From: Chaenocephalus aceratus
Taxonomy: Eukaryota > Chordata > Actinopteri > Perciformes > Channichthyidae
Length of the DNA stretch: 64,000 bases
Assembly: GCA_023974075.1 (NCBI GenBank)
Contig: CM043801.1
Location: forward strand, 4,113,769 to 4,177,768
Direction of reading: 5' to 3'
Position 1 is the first letter of the stretch. Every line of letters starts with the position of its first letter. Of this stretch, positions 22,250 to 34,445 are shown piece by piece. Both the position numbers and the translations under genes were made by a program. The notes under the pieces are model-generated. The model searched no databases, was not told the origin of the DNA, and was given only the letters and a program-made list of their open reading frames with translations.

Positions 22250-22372
22250 TTTTATTAATCTGTGTGAATCTGTGCCGTCCTGTTTTTCACTCTCACCCTG
22301 TTGCTGTTTGAACTACTGAATCTCCCCACGGGATTAATAAAGGTCCATCTTATCTTATCTTAATGTATAAGT
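22250..22372 (+). mobile_element. Non-LTR retroposon 3' tail
   Basis: Ends CCACGGGATTAATAAAG followed by (ATCTT)n, the common 3' tail of fish non-LTR retroposons. The SINE at 60267-60495 has a similar ending. The 5' part is missing. Confidence 0.7.
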
Positions 22373-22529
22373 TAATTTACTTCAATCTACTGTACTGTGT
22401 AAAAACACCAACAATATTACAAGAAATATACTGCATAAAGCAAACTATATACTTTATTTGATCTAAAATATTGATGTTTCTACAACACCCAGTTGTCTTT
22501 GTGTATTTTGTGAATGAAGCGCCATCTCA

Positions 22530-22957
22530 TGGTTAAATCCTGTAATTGAACAAATGGGGAAATTGGGCAACGCCCTCTAGCAATTTGGCAACACCCCCAG
22601 CCACTGGCATCCACTGGGCTTTTGACTGGGACACACCCATTTGAGTCTGATTTGGAGTGCTAGCACCAGATGCTAACAACAACAATGCACGTAAGGTCTC
22701 TCTCTCGCTCGAGCCACACATACACACACCCTCCCGGTCCTCCCAATAGCCAGTCGGTGCCTGCCGGTGAGCGTGGAAGTGTGGTCTGCCACAAGCGGGC
22801 GGCAGGAGCGGGGCTGTCAGCATCAGCTTGTAGATGGTATTTTAAACTCTGAAACTACGGGGCGGCCGAGGAAAAAAATACACATGCGTTAAAATAATTA
22901 GTGGCGTTACATTTTTTTGCGTTAACGCGTTATTAACGCATTAACTTGACAGCCCTA
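22530..22957 (+). mobile_element. hAT right end (TAGGGCTGTCAA type)
   Basis: Ends GCATTAACTTGACAGCCCTA after GCGTTAACGCGTTATTAACG, the mirror of the left end seen at 6219. The inner boundary is approximate. No left partner lies nearby. Confidence 0.7.
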
Positions 22958-22959
22958 AT

Positions 22960-23885
22960 TAATATATATATATATATATATATATGACCCTTAGATATAG
23001 GGTAATTTTCTGCACATGTCAATAGCAGTTTCAACTATCTTTTTTTGGAAATTAAAATACTATGTATAAATATATACATAGGTACACATGTACTTGGCAA
23101 ATGAATAATAATAATAATAAATGCATAATTGCATATAAACATTGTGAACACTTATTTTCAAGTGACTTTTTTTACATTCATATGTTCACGCTGTGGTTTG
23201 AAACTGCTTTTGAATGTAAGTAGGCATTTTGTTATGGTAAATGTTGTGCATAATCAGTACTGTTTTTAAGCTGTACTATCTCAACACATTTTAATAGATT
23301 GAGTTTTTTTAAATATGGGAGTTGTGTGTTCATATTTACCAACACCACAGGACTATTCGTAATACTTCTTTTTGGGATGTTATTATTTTTTGTAGATTTG
23401 TTGAGTACGTGTTTCCCCATATTTCGGAGCAGGAGTAAAGGTAAGGGAGAAATAGACTGTTATAAAGAGTATCTTTTCTTCAAGAATGTTCTTAGTATGA
23501 TACAAAATACCTATTGTTTTTGACAGTTTAGTCTGTACATAATTATATGGTGCTTCCAATTGAGTTTTTCGTCAACAAGCAGTCCTAAAATGTACATGCA
23601 CCACTTTTTGTATCTCAGTATTGCAAATCTGTATAATGCAGTCATTTCTTCTCTGAGACTTTGTATTGAATAACATGTTCATTTGTTTTGGCCACATTAA
23701 GGGATCATTTATTAACTGCAAACCAGTTACATAGTATTTTTAATTCTGCATTCACAATTTTAACAAGATCGCCAAGATTATGATGGGAGCAGAGAATAAA
23801 AGTTCAGGTTCAGCCTCAATATATTTGGGAGAATTAAAATGAGCCGTCTTTATTTGTAGACAGCCAAGCCCCCTCCTGTGTTCGC
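22960..23885 (+). repeat. Partial second copy of the 1421-3200 hAT interior
   Basis: From the (AT)n onward it matches about 1740-2815 of the first copy, including the frame at 2234-2464 mirrored at 23299-23523, minus the SINE tail region. Both termini are missing, so this is a truncated relic. Confidence 0.85.
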
Positions 23886-24927
23886 AGTGGCGTTTGTATA
23901 TATACAAAAGTGGAGGGGCACAACAAACTTAGATGTCTATATATAAGCTTCTGCAGTGAGGTTCATGGCTGGTGAGGCACTGGCACTGACTCTTCAGGTT
24001 TACAAATATTTAGATTTTTTTAGGTATATTTTGACCTAAATCAAATATAATATTATTTTCACAAGCTTTTTTTGTCTGATGCTTCGATTAATTTTAAACA
24101 GACAGATCAACAAAAGGATACCCAACAAATGTAATTGTATCATTTACATATTGAATTGTTCTCTCTTAGTAAGATCCCATTTTCAATAAAATGGTGGTCT
24201 TCCCTTGACTTGAAGATGAAGTCCATTTGCCTATCCTTCTGGACAAAAATCTCTATTACTTTTTTGTAAAAGTCCTCCTTATCTTCTTGTAGTTTCAAAA
24301 GTCTATCATAAATCTAATCGATAGATTTATGATTAGAAAATGATAAAAGTACGGTAGACATGTGGATATTATCCGGCTGAACAAAACGTCCATTTATCTA
24401 ACAGGTACGTTTCCCACAGATCTTATTTTGAGCTATTTTCTAAAATCCCATGGAGAAATCTCATTGATTTTTTGTGGAGGGAACCCATGCGCAGCTTACT
24501 TCCTGGTTTTAGGACGCGTCTCTCGTCTCCTCTTCACCACCACACTTTTCGCGGCACACGTACTTACAGCCAATCAGCTCTGCATGATGTGAGATGACGT
24601 ATGGTGGGGATGGCAGCACGTTGCCCCTATGGTCATAATTTTTTTTTGCCACACACATTAAATAGGACAATACTCTGAGCATGCGCAGTGTAGTTTTTAT
24701 AGTCACCGTTCACTTAGACAGTGAGAGGGAGGGGCATGATCTGGTTTTGTCCCACATGGCTCAATAGGCACACTGTAGACACTAATTAGAAGAACACAGA
24801 CTAAAACAGCAATGTACAGAAGAATCAGATGATTAAACATGATCTTAAAATATATTTAATATATTTTGTTATTTATTTTTTGCATTTTTTTGTAATCATT
24901 ATTTGTAATACTTTCTGCTGACACTAG
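23886..24927. other. Unassigned stretch upstream of the DDE/Ulp1/PHD unit
   Basis: Mostly AT-rich. Contains the hairpin at 24306-24332 and, at 24480-24720, a more GC-rich patch. If the unit at 24928 is a gene, earlier exons should lie here or further left, but I cannot recognise them. Confidence 0.3.
24306..24332. repeat. Perfect 11-bp hairpin
   Basis: TCATAAATCTA, a 5-base loop, then the exact reverse complement. No poly-T or coding context suggests a function. Confidence 0.8.
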
Positions 24928-26634
24928 GTGCAGCTTAAGCAAGAACATTCTGAAGGTAATTGCATCAGAACTGAAAAAAAGCAAGCAGCTTCACGACAAT
25001 GTTGTTCTTGAACTTACACTCACACAGGATATTATCAGAGAATGTGACAGCAGTCATGTCAACATGCCAGGCTACATTCAAGTCCTGCAGATAACCCCAT
25101 TTGCTGTACACTTGTCCACAGAGGTTGGTGTAAGCATTTTGGTCAACCACCTCAGGAGGAGGGAAAAAAAAGGTGGCGTTGTACCTTGATGCTATAGGAG
25201 GTGTTGTCAGAAAGATGCCTGGTGACAACAGTTTTTTTTTTACTATGCCCTTTACCCTGCCTGGAGCGGGCAGAGATGCTCCCCCTCTCCCTGTCTGTGA
25301 GCTCCTTTCCAATAACCATTCAGTTCCACCTCTGGCATATTGGCTACTTCAGTTTCTTCATACATTGGACACATATACAACACACTGTGTCAATCAAATT
25401 GAAACAGACTTTAGTTGGGTACTAATGCAGGCCACACTACTGGCATTCAACAAGAGAGAGTGTGGATGCATATCTGGCAAGAACGTTCGCCATAATTAAT
25501 AGGCAAAAAAGGTGGATGAAATAAAACCCACCACCTCTGCACATATCATTAAAGCAGTGAGCAACAGTGTCAGCCGCAAGACAGATGACCCAGGTCTCCG
25601 AGAATTTGTGACTTTTGCGTTGCACGAATACAAAACACAGTGTCCCTGCAGTCAGGCAGGACATTTTCAAACATCTCTGTACTGTCTTGCTTGCAGAACA
25701 TGTGCATCCAAATGTTCATCAAAGCCTAGACTTTCTGCAACAATTGATAGCCAAGGGCAACAACCAACACTTGAAAATGGGGACATAGACAGCGAGTCAC
25801 AGAGTGGGTGGGAGGAGGAAGAGCAGAAGCGGGGCGCATACAATTGTGGGTAGGTCCCCATATACCAATGCTTCCAAGAAGCATTTCAGGCAGAAATAGG
25901 AGAGGCAGAGGAGGATGAGGATGGACATCAGCCAAACCGCTACCACTGTCCTAACATATTAAAGGTGCTTTTTGGGTAATTACATGGGGATCTTCCCACT
26001 GTGGGGCGGTGCTACTGAGACGCTATGCCCGAGACAAGACCTTGATCCGGATACATCTGAAGTACAGACCAGAGACACTAACTGTCATGTAGAAACGTGT
26101 TTGGCATTGTGAAACACTCCATCCTCTCCACAAAAAACAAACTTTAGGCCTGCAGAATTTATCAGAACTATGTACTCCTCTCTAAAAAGGGAGGTACAAT
26201 CGAACACATTCTCAGGCATAATCTACCAGAAAACATACTCAACATACCAATCAAATCAACAAAAACTGTGGCACAGGCTGAAGAGACCTGGCTGAAACGA
26301 GTAGAACCCATTGTCCAAGTAAAGAAATCAACATTTTACAATATCCCTCAAACAATTCCAGAACCCAAACAAAAGGACACAGACAGAAAACAAGAACCAG
26401 CTACCTCAGGAAAAGCTGATCAAAAGCAATCCATCACAAACAACACCAGAACAACACCAGAACCAATCAGAAGGCTGGGGGGAAAAAGGACAACGTCAGG
26501 AAAGAAGAACCAGCTATCTCAGAAAAAGCTGACAAAAGCAGAGTCAAATTTCCTGCTACAAACCAAATAAGCTGCCAGTCACAGTAGACCAGGGAAAGAA
26601 TGTACACTGGTATGATGAGATATAAGCAAGTAAT
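24928..26634 (+). pseudogene. DDE-type transposase-like core of a multi-exon unit (frameshifted)
   Basis: A splice acceptor (CACTAG) precedes a reading with TPFAVHLSTE, then LYLDAIGGVV, ETDFSWVLM, SAHIIKAVS, a segment with PLWGG, the phrase TNCHVE and LRPAEFIRTMY. The two aspartates (near 25187 and 25401) and the glutamate (near 26088) are placed like a D-D-E catalytic triad. I recall this arrangement from large fish transposases that end in Ulp1 proteases (Zisupton/KDZ-like), but the exact family is uncertain. The reading changes frame at an A8 run (25163-25171) and several times more before a basic, lysine/proline-rich linker (26268-26570) and VHWYDE near 26610. An LTR-type element interrupts the unit at 26640. 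Some breaks may be homopolymer sequencing errors. Confidence 0.6.
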
Positions 26635-26774
26635 ATAACAAAAATGGGCTGACAGCGCCGGGGCACAGCGGAGGACCCGGAAGGGGTCTCGGGCGGACGG
26701 CCCGGGGCAAGGCAGAGTTTGAAAAGGGGGTTATGGAGGGGCAAAGGCAGTGGCAGGAAGAGTCAGGGGGCCGG

Positions 26775-27020
26775 GCCCGAGGGCGAGGACCGCGGCACTC
26801 AGGCGGCAGGGCTCGAGGGCGAAGACCGCGGCTCTCAGGGGGCAGGGCTCGAGGGCGAAGACCGCGGCTCTCAGGGGGCCGGGCTCGAGGGCGGGCACTC
26901 AGGGGGCAGGGCTCGAGGTCGAAGACCGTGGCTCTCAGGGGGCCGGGATCGAGGGTGAGGACTGCGGCTCTCAGAGGGCCGGGATCGAGGGTGAAGACTG
27001 CGGCTCTCAGAGGGGCCGGG
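26775..27020 (-). repeat. 36-bp minisatellite within the LTR element
   Basis: About six imperfect copies built on CTCGAGGGCGAAGACCGCGG and a CTCTCAGGG spacer. On the minus strand these encode a repeated Pro/Arg/Ser-rich peptide. The plus-strand Arg/Gly frames are shadows. Confidence 0.85.
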
Positions 27021-27169
27021 CCTCGAGGGCGAAGACCAGCCAGCTCCGGAGGCCGGCCAGGAAGACGCTGACGGGACAGCGCCGGAGGCCGGGCAGGACC
27101 CAGTGTCGGAGCTGGTGGGAAAGGCCTCGGCAGGATCCCCCACGGAAGAGGACCAGGACACGGGATTGG

Positions 27170-27610
27170 CAGGAACCCTGGCAGGAGAGCAGTCGGCGGG
27201 ACCTCTAACGGGACAGGACATAGGGTTGGCGGGACCCCCGGCAGGAGAGTAGTCGGCGGGGCCTCCAACGGCACAGGACATAGGATTGGCAGGACCCCCG
27301 GCAGGAGAATAGTCGGCGGGACCTCCAACGAGACCGGCCAAGGAGCTGGCAGGACCCCCGGCAGGAGAGTAGACGGCGGGACCTCCAATGGGACAGGACA
27401 AAGGGTTGGCAGGACCCCCGGCAAGAGAGTAGTCGGCGGGACCTCCAACGAGACAGGACAAGGAGCTGGCAGGACCTCCGGCAGGAGAGTAGACGGCAGG
27501 ACCTCCAACGGGACAGACATACGATTGGTAGGACCCCCGGCAGAGGAGTAGTCGACGGGGCCTCCAACGGGACAGGACATGGAGTTGGCACGACCGCCAG
27601 CGGAACCTCC
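27170..27610 (-). repeat. 60-bp minisatellite within the LTR element
   Basis: About seven copies, each with GGCAGGACCCCCGGCAGGAG and GGGACCTCCAACG. A length divisible by three keeps the minus-strand frame open, giving a repeated G-G-P-A motif. Confidence 0.88.
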
Positions 27611-27624
27611 AATGGACCAGGACA

Positions 27625-28195
27625 TTGGGTAGGGACTTGAGACGTGACTCGAGAGGGGACTCGAGAGGAGACTCGAGAGGGGAACCAAGGGGGAACTCGA
27701 GAGGTGAGTCGAGAGGAGACTCGAGAGGAGACTCGAGAGGAGAACTAGAGAGGGGACTCGAGAGGGGACTCGAGGAGAGAGGAGGGACTAGAGAAGGGAA
27801 CTCGAGAGGGGACTCGCGAGGGGAACTAGAGAGGGGACTAGAGGAGGGACTAAAGGAGGGACTAGAGGAGGGACCAGAGGAGGGGACTCGAGAGGGGACT
27901 CTAGATGGGACTCGAGAGGGGACTCGAAAGGGGACACGAGAAGTGACTAGAGGAGAGACTAGAGATGGGACTAGGGAATTGACTAGAGGAGAGACTTGAG
28001 TAGGGACTAGAGATGGAACTCGAGAGGTGACTCGAGAAGGGACTGGAGAGGGGACTCGAGAGGGGACTGGAGAGGGGACTCGAGAGGGGACCGGAGATGG
28101 GACTCGAGAGGGGACCTGAGGAGGGACTAGGGAAGGGACTAGAGAAGGGACTAGAGGGGGAACTCGAGAAGAGAGGGAACCAGAGAAGGGACTAT
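27625..28195 (-). repeat. ~12-bp minisatellite rich in CTCGAG
   Basis: Dozens of variants of GGGGACTCGAGA, drifting to ACTAGAGGAGGG. On the minus strand the CTAG variants introduce stops, so the coding frame is lost through this tract. Confidence 0.9.
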
Positions 28196-28789
28196 GGCAG
28201 CTGGGGCAAGAGCTGGGTCTGGAACCATGACTGCGGGGGCCGGAATTGAAGCCAGAATCATGGCTGTAAGGTCCGGTTCTGGAGCCGGAAACATGGCTGT
28301 AAGGTCCGGTTCTGGAGCCGGAAACATGGCTGTAAGGTCAGGTTCTGAAGCCGGAAACATGGCTGTGTGGGCTGCTAGCCTGGCCTTGCGACGACTCCTC
28401 TTAGCAGCCGCCTGAATATTCCGTGGACCTCCATAAGCCAGACGAGTTCCAGAATACAACTCCTGGACAGGAGCAGGAACTGGGGCAGAAGCACGGGTTG
28501 ACTTCAGGCGGAACCCACCAAGGCGTATGGTGCCAGGTTGGGAATTGGGAGACATGGAGATAGCATGCCTGGGGCTAGCAGGCCGGGAATCAGGTTTGAC
28601 CTCAAAGCTGCCAAAAAAGTCCTCCACCCACTCGGGTAGCAACTCCCTCAACCAGGGCCTTGAGGTTACCTCCTGGCGTGCCGCAGAAAAAACGGACTGC
28701 CTCTCTTCACTACTGGAGGCATATTTAAAGTCATTCCTCAAACATGTCAAATTGTACTCCACCTCGTACAAACTGTCCGCTGGGTCCAT
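28151..28789 (-). CDS. Gag-like protein of the LTR element
   Basis: Starts MDPADS only 17 bp downstream of the LTR, which is why this start is preferred over the upstream methionine inside the LTR. About 213 residues: an N-terminal region with helical character (YEVEYNLTCLRNDFKYASS), a phrase WLRELLPEWVEDFFGSFE, then a basic patch (KRSRRKARL) and three copies of a 13-residue A-M-F/P-A-x-E-P-D-L-T repeat. Short-leader gag starts of the MDPA type are common in fish Ty3/gypsy-like elements. No protease, reverse transcriptase or integrase follows, so the element would need help to move. The end at 28151 is a stop in the degenerate minisatellite. Confidence 0.6.
   Translation of the reverse strand: MDPADSLYEVEYNLTCLRNDFKYASSSEERQSVFSAARQEVTSRPWLRELLPEWVEDFFGSFEVKPDSRPASPRHAISMSPNSQPGTIRLGGFRLKSTRASAPVPAPVQELYSGTRLAYGGPRNIQAAAKRSRRKARLAAHTAMFPASEPDLTAMFPAPEPDLTAMFPAPEPDLTAMILASIPAPAVMVPDPALAPAAIVPSLVPSLLEFPL
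28244..28375 (-). repeat. 39-bp tandem repeat inside the gag-like frame
   Basis: Three near-identical copies of a unit containing GGTTCTGGAGCCGGAAAC. A multiple of three, it preserves the minus-strand frame and encodes the A-M-F-P-A-x-E-P-D-L-T repeat. Confidence 0.9.
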
Positions 28790-28806
28790 TCTCGGTTGGT
28801 TCGTAA

Positions 28807-29187
28807 TGTTACGGTGTGAGCAGGAAGCAGGACCCACATGCAGATTGATGTGACAAAAAATAGCTCCTTTATTACAAGGCTAACTATTAACAAACACAGA
28901 ACAGAACACTCACCGCAGACCACGTCAATACACAAGACGAACCGACAAAGACAGACAGAAAAACCAGAACTTAAATACACACAAGACTAATCACACAAAC
29001 AAGACACAGGTGAGGAGGGAGGAGAAATCACAGGGACACCAGGTGAACACAATCGGGTAATCAGACACACCAGGGAAACTAACGACAGGGAACCACAGAC
29101 AGATCTAAACAAGACAAAACACAACGCAGGCAGAAAACCACAGAGAGATCAAGACAAGACAAACACCAACACAGACAGATCTTAACA
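28807..29187 (-). repeat. Long terminal repeat, 381 bp
   Basis: On the minus strand it begins TGTTAAGATC and ends CACCGTAACA (TG...CA). A TATTTAAG TATA-like box and an AATAAAGG polyadenylation signal are in the expected order. The gag-like start lies 17 bp beyond its 3' edge. Confidence 0.75.
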
Positions 29188-29309
29188 ATAACAACCACCG
29201 GCGGTCCGTGGTGAGTAGGCTACAACAACACAAAGATGTGCAAAGAACGTTAGCAGAGGATAATTGTGGATTTCGTAATGTGCTTCTGCTTTTTCCTTAT
29301 GTTTCCCAG

Positions 29310-30853
29310 TATCTTCATGTGCCTTCAAGGAGTTTATTTGTGATGGATCCTGCTGCTGCAGAACAAGATCTTCACCTCCCCACAACTGCTGTTCAATGCC
29401 ACAAGTAAGAAAATAATGCAAAATATAACTTACCTATCCGACTACCAATGAAGCATAATTTCAATTGTGGGTGGAAATAAATTAACCAAAATACAACAGC
29501 AAACTGAAATAGATGTGATGTCACAGTTCAACATACTTTGCGATTCAGAAATAAACCTTGTCAAATGTTTCTAGATCTGTAAAGTCGTCAGAAATGAGCA
29601 CAAACTTGGACATCATGACTCATGTTTCAACAGTATCTGGATGACACTGTTATATCTGCATACATGCCAGAGTTCTGAGCCTACAGAAAATTAGACGTTG
29701 GTGCATTGCATTGTGTCTTCCAGCCGCTACTTTCGGATGTGGCAAAACCTTTACGGCAAACAGGTGTGGGGCAGCCTCAAGTGGAAAGCCGCAACAATTC
29801 CACACACAGTTCAGCAGGACACAACAAGCTGCGGGGTATTTGTGATGCAGGTATTACAAGAAGATTCAGAACACCCCTAAGCACGCTTGGCAAGTACTTG
29901 ACTACACTCCAGTAACGCATATTATTTTGACATGTCTATCAGATGGCTAAAGAGGCAATCCAGTCTTTCCCGGCGATTCCTTCATTCAATATGAAGAACT
30001 CGCCAAGGGATATGTGTCGTCTCCGGGAAGAGATGGCAGAGGAGCTACTGTCCACATCAGGTAAATACATACAATTATTAGGGTTATCATTAAGAGCTAT
30101 TGCTTAAATCTGCTAAATAAATGTTTTTAACTGACTGCTATGTAACTCAGAAGCTGCTGCATGCTGGTACTTGGTTATTGAGGTTCTCCCCTTCAGTAAT
30201 GCAGTGTGGGAGTCCATTTTAAAGCACTACATCAATTAATGTTGTTGTTGTTCTTGTAGAGAAAGACTACTGTTCAATGTGCGGCCTGAAGGAGGTGCCA
30301 AGAGACAAAGACATTGAGGCAGTAGTCATTGACTGGGCAGGTGCCTGAAATCCAACAACACGAACATTTTAAATGCAGGAATGTGTATTGGAGATTAGAA
30401 AGAAATCAGAAAGCATTAGTCGTTGGAATAACCTGTTGTTAAAGGAACACTTTGTTAAAGGAGCAGAAGTAGTTACATAAAAAGATAGGATACATATGCA
30501 CCTTCACAAAATTACACTATGCTGATATTGTGCAAAATATATTATTGTTATTAAAACATATTCTGGACAAAAAATGACAAATCTGTGATTTTTTTTAATG
30601 TTGTCATTGACATTATGCACAAAAAAATCATGTCACCAATATGAAATGTTCAATTTGTTTTTCTTTGTAGACCCAGTGTGACTCATGTGGAAGGTGGTTC
30701 CATGACATGTGCCTAACAGCAACCCAGATGATACATGTTCCAAAAGAACTGGCACAATGGCAATGTACCCTGTGCGATAACCAATCAATCTATTTGATTT
30801 CCTGTTCATATGTAAATATTTCACATCGTTGTAAGTTGTATTTATTTAATTAA
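29310..30853 (+). CDS. Ulp1-type (C48) protease segment plus C-terminal PHD finger, five exons
   Basis: Exons 29310-29404, 29724-29850, 29943-30060, 30260-30336 and 30671-30853 have good acceptors (TTTCCCAG, GTCTTCCAG, CTATCAG, TTGTAG, TTTGTAG) and donors, and join in one open frame. Exon 1 gives YLHVPSRSLFVMDP. Exon 2 gives TVQQDTTSCGVFVMQ, with the Q and C expected of the Ulp1/SENP active site. Exons 4-5 give the PHD ligands CSMC, CDSC, FHDMC and CTLC (C4HC3). The histidine-tryptophan region of the protease should be in an upstream exon I cannot identify. The last intron must be GC-AG (TGG|GCAGGT); a GT donor 4 bp later would shift the frame. Ulp1 proteases cleave SUMO-like conjugates, and PHD fingers often read histone tails. 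Context suggests the 3' end of a large transposase, or a domesticated derivative. Confidence 0.6.
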
Positions 30854-30954
30854 TTAGTCTGTGTAAAAAGTACACATAAATCAAGTATAGCCTCCCTAAA
30901 ATGTTTGTATGCTAACTTGTATAATATATAGTTCACAGGTATGTTTTGATATCG

Positions 30955-31220
30955 GTAGGTGAAAAGGTCAAGCCGCATTATAGATTTATAGCATTTAACA
31001 TTAAAAAATTGTATAAAATCAAAGGGTGTTTTTTTTGACAAAAGAAGCTTTGTGTTAAGTGTAGGGCAGTTAGCTGGATTTATCAGATGTGTTATGACAT
31101 GTGTAGGTGAAAAGGCCAAGCCGCATAATAGATTTATAGCATTTTTAATTTTTTTAACATAAAAAAAATAGTAGAAAATCAAAAGGTGGGTTATTTGACA
31201 AAAGAAGCTTTGTGTTATAT
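30955..31220. repeat. Tandem duplication, ~115 and ~115 bp
   Basis: Phrases GTGAAAAGG(T/C)CAAGCCGCAT and TTTGACAAAAGAAGCTTTGT occur in both halves, at about 30958/31107 and 31036/31194. Non-coding. Confidence 0.85.
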
Positions 31221-31419
31221 AGGCAGGCCTTGTATTAACACATCGAAGTTGGTTTGACAAAAATTCGTCGATCGAAGCCAGTGTTAAATAGATTTTTCGA
31301 ATTTGTCGAATATCCAACGTCCAATATAAAACCAAATTTACCACGGTCAGTCACCGGCACTGTGAGTGCAGATGTCGATGTGTCCCATTATCATTCATAT
31401 CACATCACATCACATCACA

Positions 31420-31997
31420 TCATAATGTATCATATTTCCTTATCTGAGTCAGCTGAGCCATATCTGGCCGTGCAACACTCACAGCGTCACATACTGGATG
31501 CAGAAGTATTATTTTAAACACATTAAGTTGACGAAACACTCGAGACAAATGTAATGAAAGTCAGATCGTGTTTTAGACGGGGCAGTGATATCATAAACCT
31601 GTTAATGTACGCATTCAAACACTTGTTCTGTTGCCAGCTGTGTTCACCTTGCAGGTGCAGCTCTGTGGCTTTGATCCTGATCAAGTGTTTAAGTCATGGA
31701 TGTTTAAAGTTTAACTTCTTCATATGTCTAATATTATAGTTCACTTTTCATTCAGGAAGTATGACGCGCTGCGCTGTCAGTACGCTTCTCCATATTTGTA
31801 ATTGGTCGAATGTTGCTAACCCCGCCCCTTTCATGTGAACGCGCACTCAGCCGGACAGAAAAACCCTGGCTTGAGTTAAAGAGTTGATAACCAGCATCGT
31901 AGGACCGCTTGGCGAGATCGCGTTTGTTTTGGGTTAGTTAAGCCAGGTAACTCAAACATATCCAGGGTATTTTGAACTGGATTTGTAGTACAGGCCT
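31420..31997 (-). mobile_element. 'CTACGAA' family element, minus strand, truncated
   Basis: On the minus strand it starts AGGCCTGTACTACAAATCC at 31997 and matches 15345-15930. Its far end is missing. Nearby bases 31395-31430 hold a short (CATCA)n tract. Confidence 0.75.
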
Positions 31998-33537
<1,540 letters not shown>

Positions 33538-33545
33538 GGTATAGG

Positions 33546-34445
33546 CAGTGATGTACCTGAACGCGTTCAATGAATGATCGTTCATGAACGCGTTCATATT
33601 TTGGGCGAACGTGAACTGAACGTACTGTATTTCCGCTAGATGAACGTAATTGAGAACGCGTTCATTCTCAGCGCTGTATAATAACGGCGTTCAAAAGTGT
33701 GCCAGATTTCGTATGCCTTTCAGCCGAAAACCCAGTTAAAACACACCGTAAACAGGCTTCAGAATAATGCGGAAAACCACCCAATCTGGCAACAGCAAGC
33801 TGCCTGTGACGCGTACGCGCCTGTCACCCCTGGCTGTCGCACTAAAATATAAATATACTAAATATATCAGACTCCTCACAACAAACAATGTGGAACCGCG
33901 GAACCGGCGAGCATTGAATGAATGAATGAATGAATTAGTATGGACGAAGCCGAGAGCAGCTGCAGCAGCACTCGCTCAGAGTGAGACTCTACTACGGCGT
34001 CGGCGTATGAGCATTTAAAAGAGTTTTACGTTAAAGTCAGTACTGACTCAGACGGAAAAAATCAAACGTTTGCCTGTACACTGTGTCCGCCCGGTTTAAA
34101 AAAGCAAGTCCGTACATCGACGACGTCGACAACAAACCTTAAACGGCACATTGAGAATAAGCACACGACTAGCCTTTCACGGTATGTGCGAGTGGCGAAA
34201 AAAAAAAGAGAGCCAAAACAGATCCACTACCACCCAAATCCCATTAACATCGTACAGGAGACAAATAATAGCTCACAGCAACGTATTGAAAAAATAACTA
34301 TAAACTATCAATTAGTTCGTTTTTGAAACCATGAACTTTAGTTCAACATTTTGAATTATGAACTATGAACTGAACTAGTTCATTTTAAAATGTGTGAACT
34401 GTGAACTGAACTAGTTCATGTAGAAAGTGAACTTTCCCAACACTG
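33546..34445. mobile_element. hAT element, perfect 8-bp TSD, internally deleted
   Basis: Left end CAGTGATGTACCTGAACG, right end reverse complemented CAGTGTTGGGAAAGTTC. TSD GGTATAGG lies at 33538-33545 and 34446-34453. Subterminal GAACGCGTTCA palindromes occur on the left and GAACTAGTTCA words on the right. A BED-finger exon remains inside; the catalytic domain is gone. Confidence 0.95.
33940..34240 (+). pseudogene. BED zinc finger of a hAT transposase
   Basis: ATG at 33940 opens MDEAESSCSS, reads into a TGA stop after 14 codons, then continues in the same frame as [20 protein letters not shown] and [10 protein letters not shown], a complete BED finger (C-x2-C ... H-x4-H) that binds DNA in hAT transposases. 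A basic run follows (VAKKKK). The frame then ends shortly before the right terminal region, so dimerisation and DDE parts were deleted. The premature stop plus deletion make it a relic. It may still be recognised by transposase supplied in trans through its ends. Confidence 0.85.

Larger units (their letters stand above)
26640..29187 (-). mobile_element. GC-rich LTR-type retroelement with one LTR, minus strand
   Basis: Contains an LTR (28807-29187), a gag-like frame (28789-28151) and long GC-rich tandem coding repeats down to about 26640. The pentamer ATAAC lies at 26635-26639 and 29188-29192, immediately outside, as a TSD would. The second LTR is absent. The insertion separates the DDE part from the Ulp1/PHD exons of the surrounding unit. 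Confidence 0.65.

Noticed and set aside
6219..22957. One giant hAT element between the TAGGGCTGTCAA end and its inverse
   Set aside because: The octamers outside the two ends (ATAAAAAC and ATTAATAT) do not match and the interior holds unrelated families; two separate truncated copies are more likely.
26719..27208. Arg/Gly-rich plus-strand proteins
   Set aside because: Shadows of the GC-rich minisatellite in the minus-strand LTR element; the biologically sensible direction is given by the LTR and the gag-like start.
27625..27999. Plus-strand G-D-S-R-G repeat protein
   Set aside because: Translation of the 12-bp minisatellite; no start context, no flanking exon.
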